Assembly: GCA_963530615.1 (NCBI GenBank)
Contig: CAUSDX010000002.1
Location: forward strand, 1-64,000
Reading direction: 5' to 3'
From: JABCPE02 sp963530615
GTDB taxonomy: Bacteria > Bacteroidota > Bacteroidia > Flavobacteriales > Weeksellaceae
DNA length: 64,000 bases
Shown here one piece after another: positions 23,296 through 31,637 of this stretch. The first letter of the stretch is position 1. Every line of letters starts with the position of its first letter. The position numbers were made by a program, and so were the translations under genes. Under the pieces are notes generated by a model that saw only the letters and a program-made list of their open reading frames with translations, was not told where the DNA came from and did no database searches.

Positions 23296-25887
23296 ATGAA
23301 TCTAAACCAATTTACTTTAAAATCACAAGAAGCCATTCAGAAAGCGCAGCAAATAGCTTTAGAGTTTGGTAATCAGAGTATAGAACCACAACATTTATTG
23401 GAAGGGATTTTTCAATCAGATGAGAATATTTCTTCATTTTTACTAAAAAAATCAGAAGCTGATGCTACGCTTATTAGGGAAAGAAATAGAGAAAATATAG
23501 AGAAGTTACCCAAAGTAGAGGGAGGGAATCTGTATCCATCTCAGTCATTAAGCAGAATTTTATTGAACGCTCCTAATATCGCTAAAAAAATGGGAGATGA
23601 ATATGTCACCATTGAACATCTTTGGTTGGCATTGGTAGAGGTTTCTTCACCAGTTTCCACATTGCTGAAGGATATGGGGGTTACTCAAAATCTATTAGAA
23701 AGCGGAATCAAAGAATTGAGAAAAGGCACAAAGGCGACATCGGCGAGTTCAGAGGAAACCTATCAAAGTTTGAATAAATATGCGAAAAACTTTAACGAGT
23801 TAGCAGCGGAAGGGAAATTAGACCCAGTAATCGGCAGAGATGAAGAGATTAGAAGAGTTTTACAAATCCTTTCTCGTAGAACGAAGAATAATCCTATCCT
23901 TATCGGGGAACCAGGGGTAGGGAAAACAGCGATTGCAGAAGGGATTGCTCATAGGATAATTTCTGGTGATGTTCCAGAAAATCTAATGGATAAGACACTT
24001 TATTCCCTTGATATGGGAGCTTTGGTTGCAGGAGCGAAATATAAAGGAGAGTTTGAAGAGAGATTGAAATCCGTAGTAAATGAAGTAACAAAATCAGATG
24101 GACAAATTATTCTTTTCATTGATGAAATTCATACGCTCGTAGGTGCAGGAGGAGGAGAAGGAGCAATGGATGCAGCGAATATCTTAAAACCTGCTTTGGC
24201 AAGAGGAGAATTGAGAGCCATAGGAGCGACGACCTTGAATGAATATCAAAAATATTTCGAAAAGGATAAGGCATTGGAACGCCGTTTCCAAAAGGTGATG
24301 GTGGAAGAACCAGACACAGAATCAGCAATTTCTATTCTTCGTGGGATTAAAGATAAATATGAGTTTCACCACAAAATTAGAATCAAAGATGAGGCTATTA
24401 TTGCCGCAGTGGAGATGTCTCAAAGATATATTTCGGATAGATTTTTACCAGATAAAGCGATTGATTTAATTGATGAAGCATCAGCAAAATTGAGAATGGA
24501 AATAAACTCTAAGCCAGAAGAGTTAGATGTTTTGGATAGAAAATTAATGCAGATGGAGATAGAATTGGCGGCCATCTCAAGGGAAGGGAATCAGACAAAG
24601 ATAGACCATTTGAAAGAGGATATCGCAAAAATTACAGAAGAACGAAACCAAATCAATGCAAAATGGCTTAGCGAAAAACAAAAATCGGAGGATTTAACCC
24701 AAATAAAAAAAGATATTGAAAGTCTGAAATTGGAAGCAGAAAGAGCTCAGCGTATGGGAGATTATGCTAAAGTTTCAGAAATACAATATGGGAAACTTCG
24801 AGAAAAAGAAGAAGAACTACACCAATTAGAGTTAATAATGCAAAACCAACAAAATGAGTTGGTTAAAGAAGAGGTTACGGCAGAAAATATTTCAGAAGTT
24901 ATTTCTAAATGGACAGGTATTCCAGTAACTAAATTGCTTCAGTCAGAGAGAGAAAAATTGCTTCATTTGGAAGAAGAATTACATAAACGAGTAGTGGGGC
25001 AAGAGGAAGCTATCCAAGCAGTGGCAGATGCTATCAGAAGAAATAGAGCGGGTCTTAATGATGAGAAAAAGCCTATCGGTTCATTCATGTTCTTGGGAAC
25101 CACTGGAGTTGGGAAAACGGAATTGGCAAAGGCTTTGGCAGAGTTTTTATTTGATGATGAGAATAATATGACTCGTATTGATATGTCTGAATATCAAGAG
25201 AAGCATTCCGTATCGAGATTAGTAGGAGCGCCTCCAGGGTATGTAGGGTATGATGAAGGGGGACAATTGACAGAAGCTGTGAGAAGAAGACCTTATTCTG
25301 TGGTGCTTTTAGATGAGGTAGAAAAGGCTCACCCTGATGTGTTTAATACCTTGCTTCAAGTGCTTGATGATGGAAGATTGACGGATAATAAAGGCCGTTT
25401 GGTGAATTTCAAAAATACGATTATCATCATGACTTCTAATCTTGGTTCTCATATTATTCAAGAGAATTTTGAAAATTTGAATGAAGAAAATCATCTTGAA
25501 ATTGTAGCAAAAACCAAAGAAGAAGTATTTGATTTATTGAAACAAACACTTCGCCCAGAATTCTTGAATAGAATAGATGAAACGGTGTTATTCCAACCAT
25601 TGAGCCGTAATGAAATTGGTAGAATTGTTCAATTCCAATTGAGAGGAATTAATAAGATGTTAGAAAGTAAAAACATTATTTTAACCAGTACGCAAGAGGC
25701 AATAGATTTCATCTTGAAAAAAGGTTATGATGTAAGTTTTGGAGCGAGACCACTGAAAAGAGTAGTGCAACAAGAAGTTCTTAATCGTTTATCTAAAGAA
25801 ATTTTAGCAGGAAAAATCAATGATGGAGACCGCATTACTTTGGACTATTTCGGGGATAAAGGATTAGTATTTAGACCTACGGAATAA
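23296..25887 (+). CDS. clpB: ATP-dependent disaggregase ClpB
   Basis: ClpB is the hexameric AAA+ disaggregase that works with DnaK to rescue aggregated proteins. The N-terminal Clp domain covers residues about 1-150. NBD1 has Walker A GEPGVGKTAIAEG and Walker B LFIDEIHTLVGAG. The coiled-coil M domain (about 405-525) carries a long charged stretch. NBD2 has GTTGVGKTELAKAL and VVLLDEVEKAHPDVF, and the D2-small domain ends at residue 863. All parts are complete and the length is standard. The gene is followed by a long palindromic terminator shared with the convergent gene. Confidence 0.97.
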   Translation: MNLNQFTLKSQEAIQKAQQIALEFGNQSIEPQHLLEGIFQSDENISSFLLKKSEADATLIRERNRENIEKLPKVEGGNLYPSQSLSRILLNAPNIAKKMGDEYVTIEHLWLALVEVSSPVSTLLKDMGVTQNLLESGIKELRKGTKATSASSEETYQSLNKYAKNFNELAAEGKLDPVIGRDEEIRRVLQILSRRTKNNPILIGEPGVGKTAIAEGIAHRIISGDVPENLMDKTLYSLDMGALVAGAKYKGEFEERLKSVVNEVTKSDGQIILFIDEIHTLVGAGGGEGAMDAANILKPALARGELRAIGATTLNEYQKYFEKDKALERRFQKVMVEEPDTESAISILRGIKDKYEFHHKIRIKDEAIIAAVEMSQRYISDRFLPDKAIDLIDEASAKLRMEINSKPEELDVLDRKLMQMEIELAAISREGNQTKIDHLKEDIAKITEERNQINAKWLSEKQKSEDLTQIKKDIESLKLEAERAQRMGDYAKVSEIQYGKLREKEEELHQLELIMQNQQNELVKEEVTAENISEVISKWTGIPVTKLLQSEREKLLHLEEELHKRVVGQEEAIQAVADAIRRNRAGLNDEKKPIGSFMFLGTTGVGKTELAKALAEFLFDDENNMTRIDMSEYQEKHSVSRLVGAPPGYVGYDEGGQLTEAVRRRPYSVVLLDEVEKAHPDVFNTLLQVLDDGRLTDNKGRLVNFKNTIIIMTSNLGSHIIQENFENLNEENHLEIVAKTKEEVFDLLKQTLRPEFLNRIDETVLFQPLSRNEIGRIVQFQLRGINKMLESKNIILTSTQEAIDFILKKGYDVSFGARPLKRVVQQEVLNRLSKEILAGKINDGDRITLDYFGDKGLVFRPTE

Positions 25888-25984
25888 AAAACTAAATTAT
25901 AAATTAAACCATTTGGAAGTATTGTTTTTAGTTTTGTTAATTGTTTTTTTCATAGATTGTTGTTTTTTCAATACATCTGAATGG

Positions 25985-26029
25985 TTTGACAAAAAATCCT
26001 TACTTTTAAAGTAAGGATTTTTTGTCAAA
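25985..26029. terminator. 22-bp bidirectional terminator between clpB and the convergent gene
   Basis: TTTGACAAAAAATCCTTACTTT (25985-26006) pairs with 26008-26029 around a single central T; the innermost pairs must open to form the loop. It supplies A/T runs on both sides. The TGA stop of the minus-strand gene lies in its right arm. Confidence 0.8.
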
Positions 26030-26579
26030 ATATTTTGAATTTTTGTTGCTCTGTTTTTATGATTTTTTTTATTTCATGAGCAGATTTTTCTAATCCTTTG
26101 GTGGAAATGATAATGGGCGTTCCGTATTTTAGAAGATTGCTTCTCAATTGCTGTTTTAACTTGAAATCAGAGTTAGCTTTCTGAATGTAGTCAGTAGGGT
26201 TTTCTACTTTTATTAAAAGAAAAGTATCTGTCAAGGTGTTTTTTGTACCGACGGCAAAAATATCTTTCCAAAAGATAGTCCCTAATAATTTCATTTCAGA
26301 ATGTGGAGTTGTTATTCCATCTTCATTGATAATAAGGGCAATTTCTAGTTTTTTATTTTTAAGGAAAAATAATTGAAATAACTGATAAAGATTGCTAAGA
26401 AAATAAACGATAATTACAGAAAAAATTATCCAAGAAAGATAAGACATGTTGAAAATGCTCTCCTTTTGGGTATTTATAAAGTTGTAATTATACCATTTAG
26501 AAGCAATTGAAATAGAGATAATAAGACTAGTAATTGCTATTATTTTTCCAAAATAAGTTTTCTTTATTTTAATTTCCAT
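26025..26579 (-). CDS. Two-span membrane protein, STM3941-like
   Basis: The protein has 184 residues: two membrane helices (about 12-28 and 48-72) and a cytoplasmic domain. LEIALIINEDGITTPHSEM and IFWKDIFAVGT, followed by LLKYGTPIIISTKGLEKSA, resemble the PH-like domain of STM3941-family proteins, which are of unknown function. The assignment rests on recalled family style only. The gene stands alone on the minus strand with no clear promoter. Confidence 0.5.
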   Translation of the reverse strand: MEIKIKKTYFGKIIAITSLIISISIASKWYNYNFINTQKESIFNMSYLSWIIFSVIIVYFLSNLYQLFQLFFLKNKKLEIALIINEDGITTPHSEMKLLGTIFWKDIFAVGTKNTLTDTFLLIKVENPTDYIQKANSDFKLKQQLRSNLLKYGTPIIISTKGLEKSAHEIKKIIKTEQQKFKIF

Positions 26580-26730
26580 TTCAGTAGTTTATTATTATAT
26601 AAGTGTGGTTTTATTGCATTTTGTTATAAAAATAATTCTTAAAAATATATAATTATTTGATTTTCATTGGAATAAAATTGTTTTAATCGTTGTCTTCAAA
26701 ATTTAACGAAATTTTAACACTTACCAATTT

Positions 26731-26738
26731 TAACTTTG
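26731..26738 (+). promoter_or_regulatory. -7 promoter element of the Spy-like gene
   Basis: TAACTTTG matches TAnnTTTG and lies 59 bases before the ATG at 26798. Confidence 0.5.
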
Positions 26739-26797
26739 AAATGTTTTTATCATCAAAATAATAGAAACCAAAATTATTAATTATAAAAAGAAAAGTT

Positions 26798-27166
26798 ATG
26801 AAAAAATTAGTTTTAGGATTAGCTGTTTTAGGAGGCGTAGCATTATCATCAGCACAAGAAACTTCATCAAAACCAAAATGCGAACATTCTCAATGTTGCA
26901 AGGGAGGAAAACAATCTAAACAAGACAGAGTAGAAAAAATGAAGGAAGATCTTAATCTTTCAGATGCTCAGGTGAAGAAAATTAATAAACTGTATGAGAA
27001 AGAGCAAGATGTAAGGGAAAAAGACAGAGCAAAAGACAAGTCTAAAACCGAGGCAAGAAAAGAAAAGCACAGATCTCAAATGAAGTCTATTTTGACGGAG
27101 GAGCAATACCAAAAATGGGAAGAAAACATGAAGAGAATGAAAGAGTATAAAAAAGATAAACACTAA
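26798..27166 (+). CDS. Small Spy-like periplasmic protein with a Cys/His-rich segment
   Basis: A signal peptide (MKKLVLGLAVLGGVALSSAQ) precedes a 100-residue, very highly charged helical protein. CEHSQCCKGGK (residues about 28-38) offers three Cys and one His as a possible metal-binding cluster. LNLSDAQVKKINKLYEKEQD and ILTEEQYQKWEENM are two LTxxQ-type motifs, as in Spy/DUF4890 proteins. The nickel regulator nikR is encoded immediately downstream on the opposite strand, so a metal-related role is possible but unproven. It ends at a strong hairpin. Confidence 0.7.
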   Translation: MKKLVLGLAVLGGVALSSAQETSSKPKCEHSQCCKGGKQSKQDRVEKMKEDLNLSDAQVKKINKLYEKEQDVREKDRAKDKSKTEARKEKHRSQMKSILTEEQYQKWEENMKRMKEYKKDKH

Positions 27167-27210
27167 CACACATCTATATAAAAAGGAGTAATTACGGAAA
27201 ATCTTCTTTG

Positions 27211-27254
27211 AATTTAGCCTCCACTGATAAATATCGGTGGAGGCTAAATTTTAT
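27211..27254. terminator. 18-bp stem-loop terminator between the Spy-like gene and nikR
   Basis: AATTTAGCCTCCACTGAT (27211-27228) pairs with 27233-27250 with one wobble and a 4-base AAAT loop, followed by TTT. It serves both convergent genes. Confidence 0.8.
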
Positions 27255-27268
27255 GAAAAATAAGTGTA

Positions 27269-27670
27269 TTAATCAGCTTTAGTCATGGTTAGCTTACCAT
27301 GTTCTATCCCTTTCACGGAAATAAGACTATTCGCTAACTCTGTTAAAATAGATGCTGTTCCTTTCACAGCGATAATCTCCATGCATAAATCATGCTCTAA
27401 ATGAAAATGCAAAGAAGACAAAATATTGTCATGAAACTGATGCTGTATATTCGTTAGTTTATTGACTAATTCTCTTCTGTGGTGGTCAAAAACCAGAGTG
27501 ATAGAACCAGCTACTACAGCATCTTTATCCCATTTTTCAGCGACTAAACTTTTATTGATTAAGTATCTAATAGCTTGAGAACGATTTTTAAATAAATTAT
27601 CTTCTACATACTTATCCAAAGCATCTAATAATTCTTCTTCTAATGATACTCCGAAACGAACTATAGACAT
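27269..27670 (-). CDS. nikR: Nickel-responsive transcriptional regulator NikR
   Basis: NikR is a ribbon-helix-helix repressor that binds DNA when loaded with nickel. The N-terminal RHH region covers residues 1-45 (VRFGVSLEEELLDALDKYV, NRSQAIRYLI). The ACT-like C-terminal domain has the full high-affinity nickel site: His77, His88, His90 and Cys96, with the same 11/2/6 spacing as in the E. coli protein. No nickel transporter or hydrogenase gene is nearby, so its targets are elsewhere. The 133-residue length is normal. Confidence 0.95.
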   Translation of the reverse strand: MSIVRFGVSLEEELLDALDKYVEDNLFKNRSQAIRYLINKSLVAEKWDKDAVVAGSITLVFDHHRRELVNKLTNIQHQFHDNILSSLHFHLEHDLCMEIIAVKGTASILTELANSLISVKGIEHGKLTMTKAD

Positions 27671-27701
27671 AATATAGGGTTTTAAATGTTAAAATGTATG
27701 A

Positions 27702-27709
27702 CAAAGGTA
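27702..27709 (-). promoter_or_regulatory. -7 promoter element of nikR
   Basis: CAAAGGTA on the plus strand is TACCTTTG on the minus strand, 31 bases before the nikR ATG. Confidence 0.55.
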
Positions 27710-27847
27710 GATAAAATATGAGACTTCTCCTAATATTTATAAAGTTTTTTATGATCTTATTTTTATCAAATATTAAGTTTAATGATTTTATTATCAGTTT
27801 ATTATATGAATGGCGATTTGTTTAATTAAAGAAAGGTTTAATTTTAT

Positions 27848-27855
27848 TATTTTTG
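27848..27855 (+). promoter_or_regulatory. -7 promoter element of nth
   Basis: TATTTTTG matches TAnnTTTG and lies 19 bases before the nth ATG. Confidence 0.5.
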
Positions 27856-27874
27856 CCCCATAAAAATTGGTGAG

Positions 27875-28501
27875 ATGACGAAAAAAGAAAGAGCGAAATT
27901 TGTAAAGGAGGAGTTGGATAAATTATATCCCTCGTTGCCTATTTTTTTACATCATACAGATGCTTATACATTATTGGTTGCGGTTGCTCTTTCGGCTCAA
28001 ACTACGGATAAAAAAGTAAATGAAATTACCCCTGAATTATTTGCCAAAGCTGGAACACCTCAAGCAATGGCAAAATTAGAGGTTTTTGAAATAAAGGAGT
28101 TAATTAAGGAAATAGGGTTGTCAAATACAAAAGCTAAAAATTTAAAAGTAATGGCAGAGATGCTTTTGAAGGATTTCAATGGAGTGGTGCCACAAACTTT
28201 TGAGGAGCTTGAAAAACTGCCAGGAGTAGGGCATAAGACAGCGAGTGTAGTGATGAGTCAGGCTTTTGGGTTTCCCGCATTTCCTGTAGATACTCATATT
28301 CATCGTTTGATGAAGTTATGGAAACTTACTGAAGGAAAGAATGTTGTCCAGACAGAAAATGATGCTAAAAAGCTTTTTGCCAAAAAGGATTGGAATAAAT
28401 TACATCTCCAGATTATTGCTTATGGTAGAGAATATTCTCCCGCAAGAGGTTGGTCATTAGAAAGGGATTTTATAACGAGAATGATGTTTGAGAAAAAATA
28501 A
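27875..28501 (+). CDS. nth: Endonuclease III-like DNA glycosylase without an iron-sulfur cluster
   Basis: Nth removes oxidised pyrimidines and nicks the abasic site. The helix-hairpin-helix has LPGVGHKTA with catalytic Lys121, and the catalytic Asp139 is in FPVDTHIHR. The C-terminal region, where the four Cys of the [4Fe-4S] loop normally lie, reads GREYSPARGWSLERDFIT. The whole protein contains no cysteine. At 208 residues the length is normal, so the loop is replaced rather than deleted. It is the first of three closely packed genes (nth, a glycosyltransferase and trmN6). Confidence 0.92.
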   Translation: MTKKERAKFVKEELDKLYPSLPIFLHHTDAYTLLVAVALSAQTTDKKVNEITPELFAKAGTPQAMAKLEVFEIKELIKEIGLSNTKAKNLKVMAEMLLKDFNGVVPQTFEELEKLPGVGHKTASVVMSQAFGFPAFPVDTHIHRLMKLWKLTEGKNVVQTENDAKKLFAKKDWNKLHLQIIAYGREYSPARGWSLERDFITRMMFEKK

Positions 28502-28503
28502 AA

Positions 28504-29256
28504 ATGCCAGAGATTTCTATTATTACCCCAAGTTATAATTCTGCTGAATATTTAGAAGAGACCATACAATCCGTTCTTCATCAGACTTTTCAAGATTGGG
28601 AGTGGTTGATTACTGATGATCAATCCCAAGACCTTTCTGTGGAGATTATTGAAAAATATGATGACCCAAGGATAAAATTATTGGTTTTAGATAAGAATTC
28701 CGGGGCAGGAGAAGCTCGGAATAATGCTTTATCCCGAGCAAAAGGTAGATTTATTACCTTTTTAGATAGTGATGATTATTGGGAACCAGAATTTTTAGAA
28801 AAAATGTTGAATTTCATGAAAGAAAATAAAGCGGAATTGGCATATTCTAGTTATGCTCGGTGTGATGAGAATTTAATGCCTATTTTGAAGGATTTTGAGG
28901 CAGACACAGAAGTTACTTTTAGTAATTTGCTGAAAACTTGTCGTCTGTCTTTGTTGTCTTCGATGTATGATAGTCAGAGAGTAGGAAAATTTTTCTTTCC
29001 TAAAAATAGTAAAAGAGAAGATCATGTAATGTGGTTAAATCTTTTGAAAAGAATTCCGAAAGGATTCCCATTAAAGAAAACTTTGGCTAAATATCGCATG
29101 AGAAGAGGAAGTGTATCTAGAGATAAAAAAAGTATCATTAAAGACCAGTTTTTAGTATATTATGATTTCATGGGATTTTCTTTTATAAAGTCTGTTTATT
29201 ATACGGGATTGTGGGCAATAAATGGTTTTTTGAAGTATTCTAAAATTTTTAATTGA
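28504..29256 (+). CDS. Family 2 glycosyltransferase
   Basis: The GT-A fold is clear: ISIITPSYNSAEYLEETI at the N-terminus, LITDDQSQD near residue 40, then GAGEARNNALSRAKGRFITF with the LDSDDYW metal-binding motif at residues about 90-96. The 250-residue length fits a soluble or peripheral family 2 enzyme that adds a sugar to a surface glycan. The acceptor is unknown. It starts two bases after nth, and its TGA overlaps the ATG of trmN6, so these are one transcription unit. Confidence 0.88.
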   Translation: MPEISIITPSYNSAEYLEETIQSVLHQTFQDWEWLITDDQSQDLSVEIIEKYDDPRIKLLVLDKNSGAGEARNNALSRAKGRFITFLDSDDYWEPEFLEKMLNFMKENKAELAYSSYARCDENLMPILKDFEADTEVTFSNLLKTCRLSLLSSMYDSQRVGKFFFPKNSKREDHVMWLNLLKRIPKGFPLKKTLAKYRMRRGSVSRDKKSIIKDQFLVYYDFMGFSFIKSVYYTGLWAINGFLKYSKIFN

Positions 29257-29951
29257 TGAAACCTTTTCATTTTCAGAGATTTTCTATAGCTCAAAGTCAA
29301 GAAGTTTTTCGTGTAGGGACAGATGGAGTATTGTTGGGTGCTTTGGCAACTTGTATGGAAGCTCAAAATATTTTAGAAGTTGGGACAGGAACAGGATTGA
29401 TATCTCTCATGTTGGCTCAAAGGAATTCTAATGCTCAAATTTTGGCTTTGGATATTAATGAAAAGGCAACAGAATTGTCTCATGAAAATTTCAAAAATTC
29501 ACCGTTTTCGGATAGATTAATATCAATAAATCGGGATTTTAAGTTATTTGAAACGGAGCGAAAATTTGATTTAATCGTTTGCAATCCACCTTATTTTGAG
29601 AAGATTCCATTTTCTCAAAAAGATGTTTTAGCAAGACAACAAGTGGAATTGAATTTTGAGCAATTGATAAAAAAATCAGCGGAAATTCTTGCTTGTAAAG
29701 GTGTTTTTTCTGTGATTATCCCAAAAACATATGAAAATCATTTTATCCAAAAAAGCATTGATTTTGGGCTGAAAATTCATAAAATAGTCAATATTAAAGG
29801 GAATGTTAAAAATGAAATTAAACGATGTGTATTAGAATTTGGCTTTTCTACGAAAAAACTTTCTGAAATGGATTTGGTATTGGAGAGCTCTCCCAGAAAA
29901 TATTCTCCTGAATACATAGCTCTAACTAAGGATTTTCATGTTTTTAAATAA
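29256..29951 (+). CDS. trmN6: tRNA1(Val) (adenine(37)-N6)-methyltransferase
   Basis: TrmN6 (YfiC) methylates A37 of tRNA-Val. The substrate-binding segment FRVGTDGVLLGA precedes the SAM motif ILEVGTGTGLISLMLAQR. The N6-adenine catalytic motif NPPYFE is near residue 106. The start is ATG 29256, which overlaps the stop of the preceding gene (TGATG); a TTG one codon earlier is unlikely. The 231-residue length matches the family. It converges on engB with only two bases between the stops. Confidence 0.9.
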   Translation: MKPFHFQRFSIAQSQEVFRVGTDGVLLGALATCMEAQNILEVGTGTGLISLMLAQRNSNAQILALDINEKATELSHENFKNSPFSDRLISINRDFKLFETERKFDLIVCNPPYFEKIPFSQKDVLARQQVELNFEQLIKKSAEILACKGVFSVIIPKTYENHFIQKSIDFGLKIHKIVNIKGNVKNEIKRCVLEFGFSTKKLSEMDLVLESSPRKYSPEYIALTKDFHVFK

Positions 29952-29953
29952 GT

Positions 29954-30580
29954 TTATTTATTGAAATTTATTTTGTTTTGAGTCAAAAAGTCGTTGGTTT
30001 CTTTTATGTATTTTAGAATTACTTCTCCACCAGTTTTCTTTTCGGCAGAGGTGATGTATAGGTTGGGTAGTTCTTCCCAAGTTTCCAAAAGAATTTTTTG
30101 ATAAACTTTTATATTGTTTTCGATGCTGTTGACTGTTTTTAGTTTATCAGATTTGGTGAAAATAATAGAAAATGAAATGCCGTTTTCTCCACACCATTCC
30201 ATGAATTCCAAATCTATTTTTTGAGGTGTATGACGAATGTCTACTAAAACGAAAAGATGAACTAAATTTTTTCTGTTGAGAATATAGTTGGTAATCAGTT
30301 TTTCAAAGTCTTTTCGTTGGTTCTTAGAAACTTTGGCATAGCCATATCCTGGTAAATCTGTAAGATACCATTCTTCGTTTACTAAAAAATGATTGATGAG
30401 CTGGGTTTTCCCTGGGGTTTGAGAGGTTTTTGCTAAATCTTTGTGATTCATCAGTGCGTTAATGAGAGATGATTTGCCTACATTACTTCTCCCGATGAAT
30501 GCGTACTCAGGAATGCTGGGTTCAGGGCATTCTTGCCATTTTCCAGAACTTTTAACGAAGGTTACGGATTTTATTTTCAT
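29954..30580 (-). CDS. engB: Ribosome biogenesis GTP-binding protein EngB (YihA/YsxC)
   Basis: EngB is a small essential GTPase for large-subunit maturation. G motifs are complete: GRSNVGKSSLINAL, SQTPGKTQLINHF, LTDLPGYGYAKVS and FTKSDK. The 208-residue length is standard. It is the second gene on the minus strand after the alpha/beta hydrolase, but a terminator-like hairpin separates them and no TAnnTTTG element was seen in the 54-base gap. It may therefore depend on read-through. Confidence 0.96.
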   Translation of the reverse strand: MKIKSVTFVKSSGKWQECPEPSIPEYAFIGRSNVGKSSLINALMNHKDLAKTSQTPGKTQLINHFLVNEEWYLTDLPGYGYAKVSKNQRKDFEKLITNYILNRKNLVHLFVLVDIRHTPQKIDLEFMEWCGENGISFSIIFTKSDKLKTVNSIENNIKVYQKILLETWEELPNLYITSAEKKTGGEVILKYIKETNDFLTQNKINFNK

Positions 30581-30601
30581 AATTTGTCTTTCTTAAAATT
30601 G

Positions 30602-30627
30602 AAAAAGGGAAATTTTTACTTTCCCTT
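30602..30627 (-). terminator. Terminator-like hairpin between the hydrolase and engB
   Basis: AAGGGAAA (30605-30612) pairs with TTTCCCTT (30620-30627) around a 7-base loop, followed by T5 on the minus strand. It may attenuate engB. Confidence 0.65.
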
Positions 30628-30634
30628 GGTATCA

Positions 30635-31396
30635 TTATATTTTATTTTTTAGCCATTCAAGAAGGATATGGTTGAATTCATTTGGTCTTTCCATCATGGC
30701 AGCATGTCCGCATTTGTCTATCCAGAAAAGATCTGAATTAGGAATTAGTCGGTTCATTTCAATTGCTACATCAGGAGGGGTTACATTGTCTTGTTTTCCC
30801 CAAATGATACAGGTCGGACATTTGATGTTAGGCATTTCATTTTGCATATTGTGTTTGATAGCACTTCTTGCAAGCATAACGGTTTTGATACCTTTCATAC
30901 GGTCATTGACAATATCAAAAACCTCGTCTACAAGTTTATCTGTGGCTGTATTGGGATCGTAGAAAACCTCTCGTGTTTTTTGTTTGATGTATTCTTTGTC
31001 GTTTTTCCTTGGGAAACTGTTGCCGAAAGATTTTTCGTAAAGTCCAGAACTTCCTGTTAAGACCAAAGAATGAACATACTCGGGTCTTGCCAAAGTTAAA
31101 ATCAGACCAACATGTCCTCCCATAGAATTTCCTACTATTGTAACAGTTTTTTTTATTTCTTGTTTGATAAATTTTCCTACAAATTTAGCAATGCTTGTTA
31201 GATTTGTGTTGAGTATCGGCAGGTCGTAAATAGGAAGCTGTGGTACATAAACTTTGAAGCCTCTTTCTGAAAAGAAATTGACCATATCTTCAAAGTTGCT
31301 AAGTCCTCCCATAAGTCCATGCAAAAGTACCATTGGGTGCCCTTCGCCTTTTTCTATGAAAGTATATTGTTGCTCTTTTTTGGAGTTGAAAATCAT
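30635..31396 (-). CDS. Alpha/beta-fold hydrolase
   Basis: This is a serine hydrolase of unknown substrate that is commonly encoded beside engB and the cell-division cluster in Flavobacteriia. The oxyanion region MVLLHGLMGGLSNFED, the nucleophile elbow GNSMGGH, the Asp-containing WGKQDNVTP and the His in CGHAAMMERP are all present. The start at 31396 is chosen because a promoter element lies 23 bases upstream. A longer frame to 31519 would add a hydrophobic N-terminus and is not transcribed from that promoter. Confidence 0.88.
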   Translation of the reverse strand: MIFNSKKEQQYTFIEKGEGHPMVLLHGLMGGLSNFEDMVNFFSERGFKVYVPQLPIYDLPILNTNLTSIAKFVGKFIKQEIKKTVTIVGNSMGGHVGLILTLARPEYVHSLVLTGSSGLYEKSFGNSFPRKNDKEYIKQKTREVFYDPNTATDKLVDEVFDIVNDRMKGIKTVMLARSAIKHNMQNEMPNIKCPTCIIWGKQDNVTPPDVAIEMNRLIPNSDLFWIDKCGHAAMMERPNEFNHILLEWLKNKI

Positions 31397-31419
31397 ATTT
31401 TGATATATTCCTACTCTCG

Positions 31420-31427
31420 CAAAAGTA
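31420..31427 (-). promoter_or_regulatory. -7 promoter element of the hydrolase gene
   Basis: CAAAAGTA on the plus strand is TACTTTTG on the minus strand, 23 bases before the ATG at 31396. Confidence 0.6.
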
Positions 31428-31556
31428 CAAAATAAAATTATATGAATGGAAGAAATTGTAAAAACGAATAAAAAATATGAAAATAAAGCCATTTTGATAA
31501 AATAAAAAGTTATTAACATTTAGGATAAAACCTGGATTTTTTTAGAAATTTATATC

Positions 31557-31564
31557 TAATTTTG
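31557..31564 (+). promoter_or_regulatory. -7 promoter element at the head of the dcw cluster
   Basis: TAATTTTG matches TAnnTTTG, 73 bases before the rsmH ATG. No other strong promoter was found until mreB, so it may drive much of the division and cell wall cluster. Confidence 0.5.
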
Positions 31565-31637
31565 CATTTTAATTTATTTTTAAAATAGTTTTTTAAATTA
31601 GTTATATTATTGGTTTTCAATTATTTGTTAGTGTGGA

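Noticed and set aside
27671..27730. NikR operator (GTATGA-N16-TCATAC) upstream of nikR
   Set aside because: GTATGA is at 27696-27701, but the matching half site at the right spacing is absent.
30635..31519. Membrane-anchored form of the alpha/beta hydrolase
   Set aside because: The hydrophobic N-terminus lies upstream of the promoter element at 31420-31427 and is not conserved in this family.
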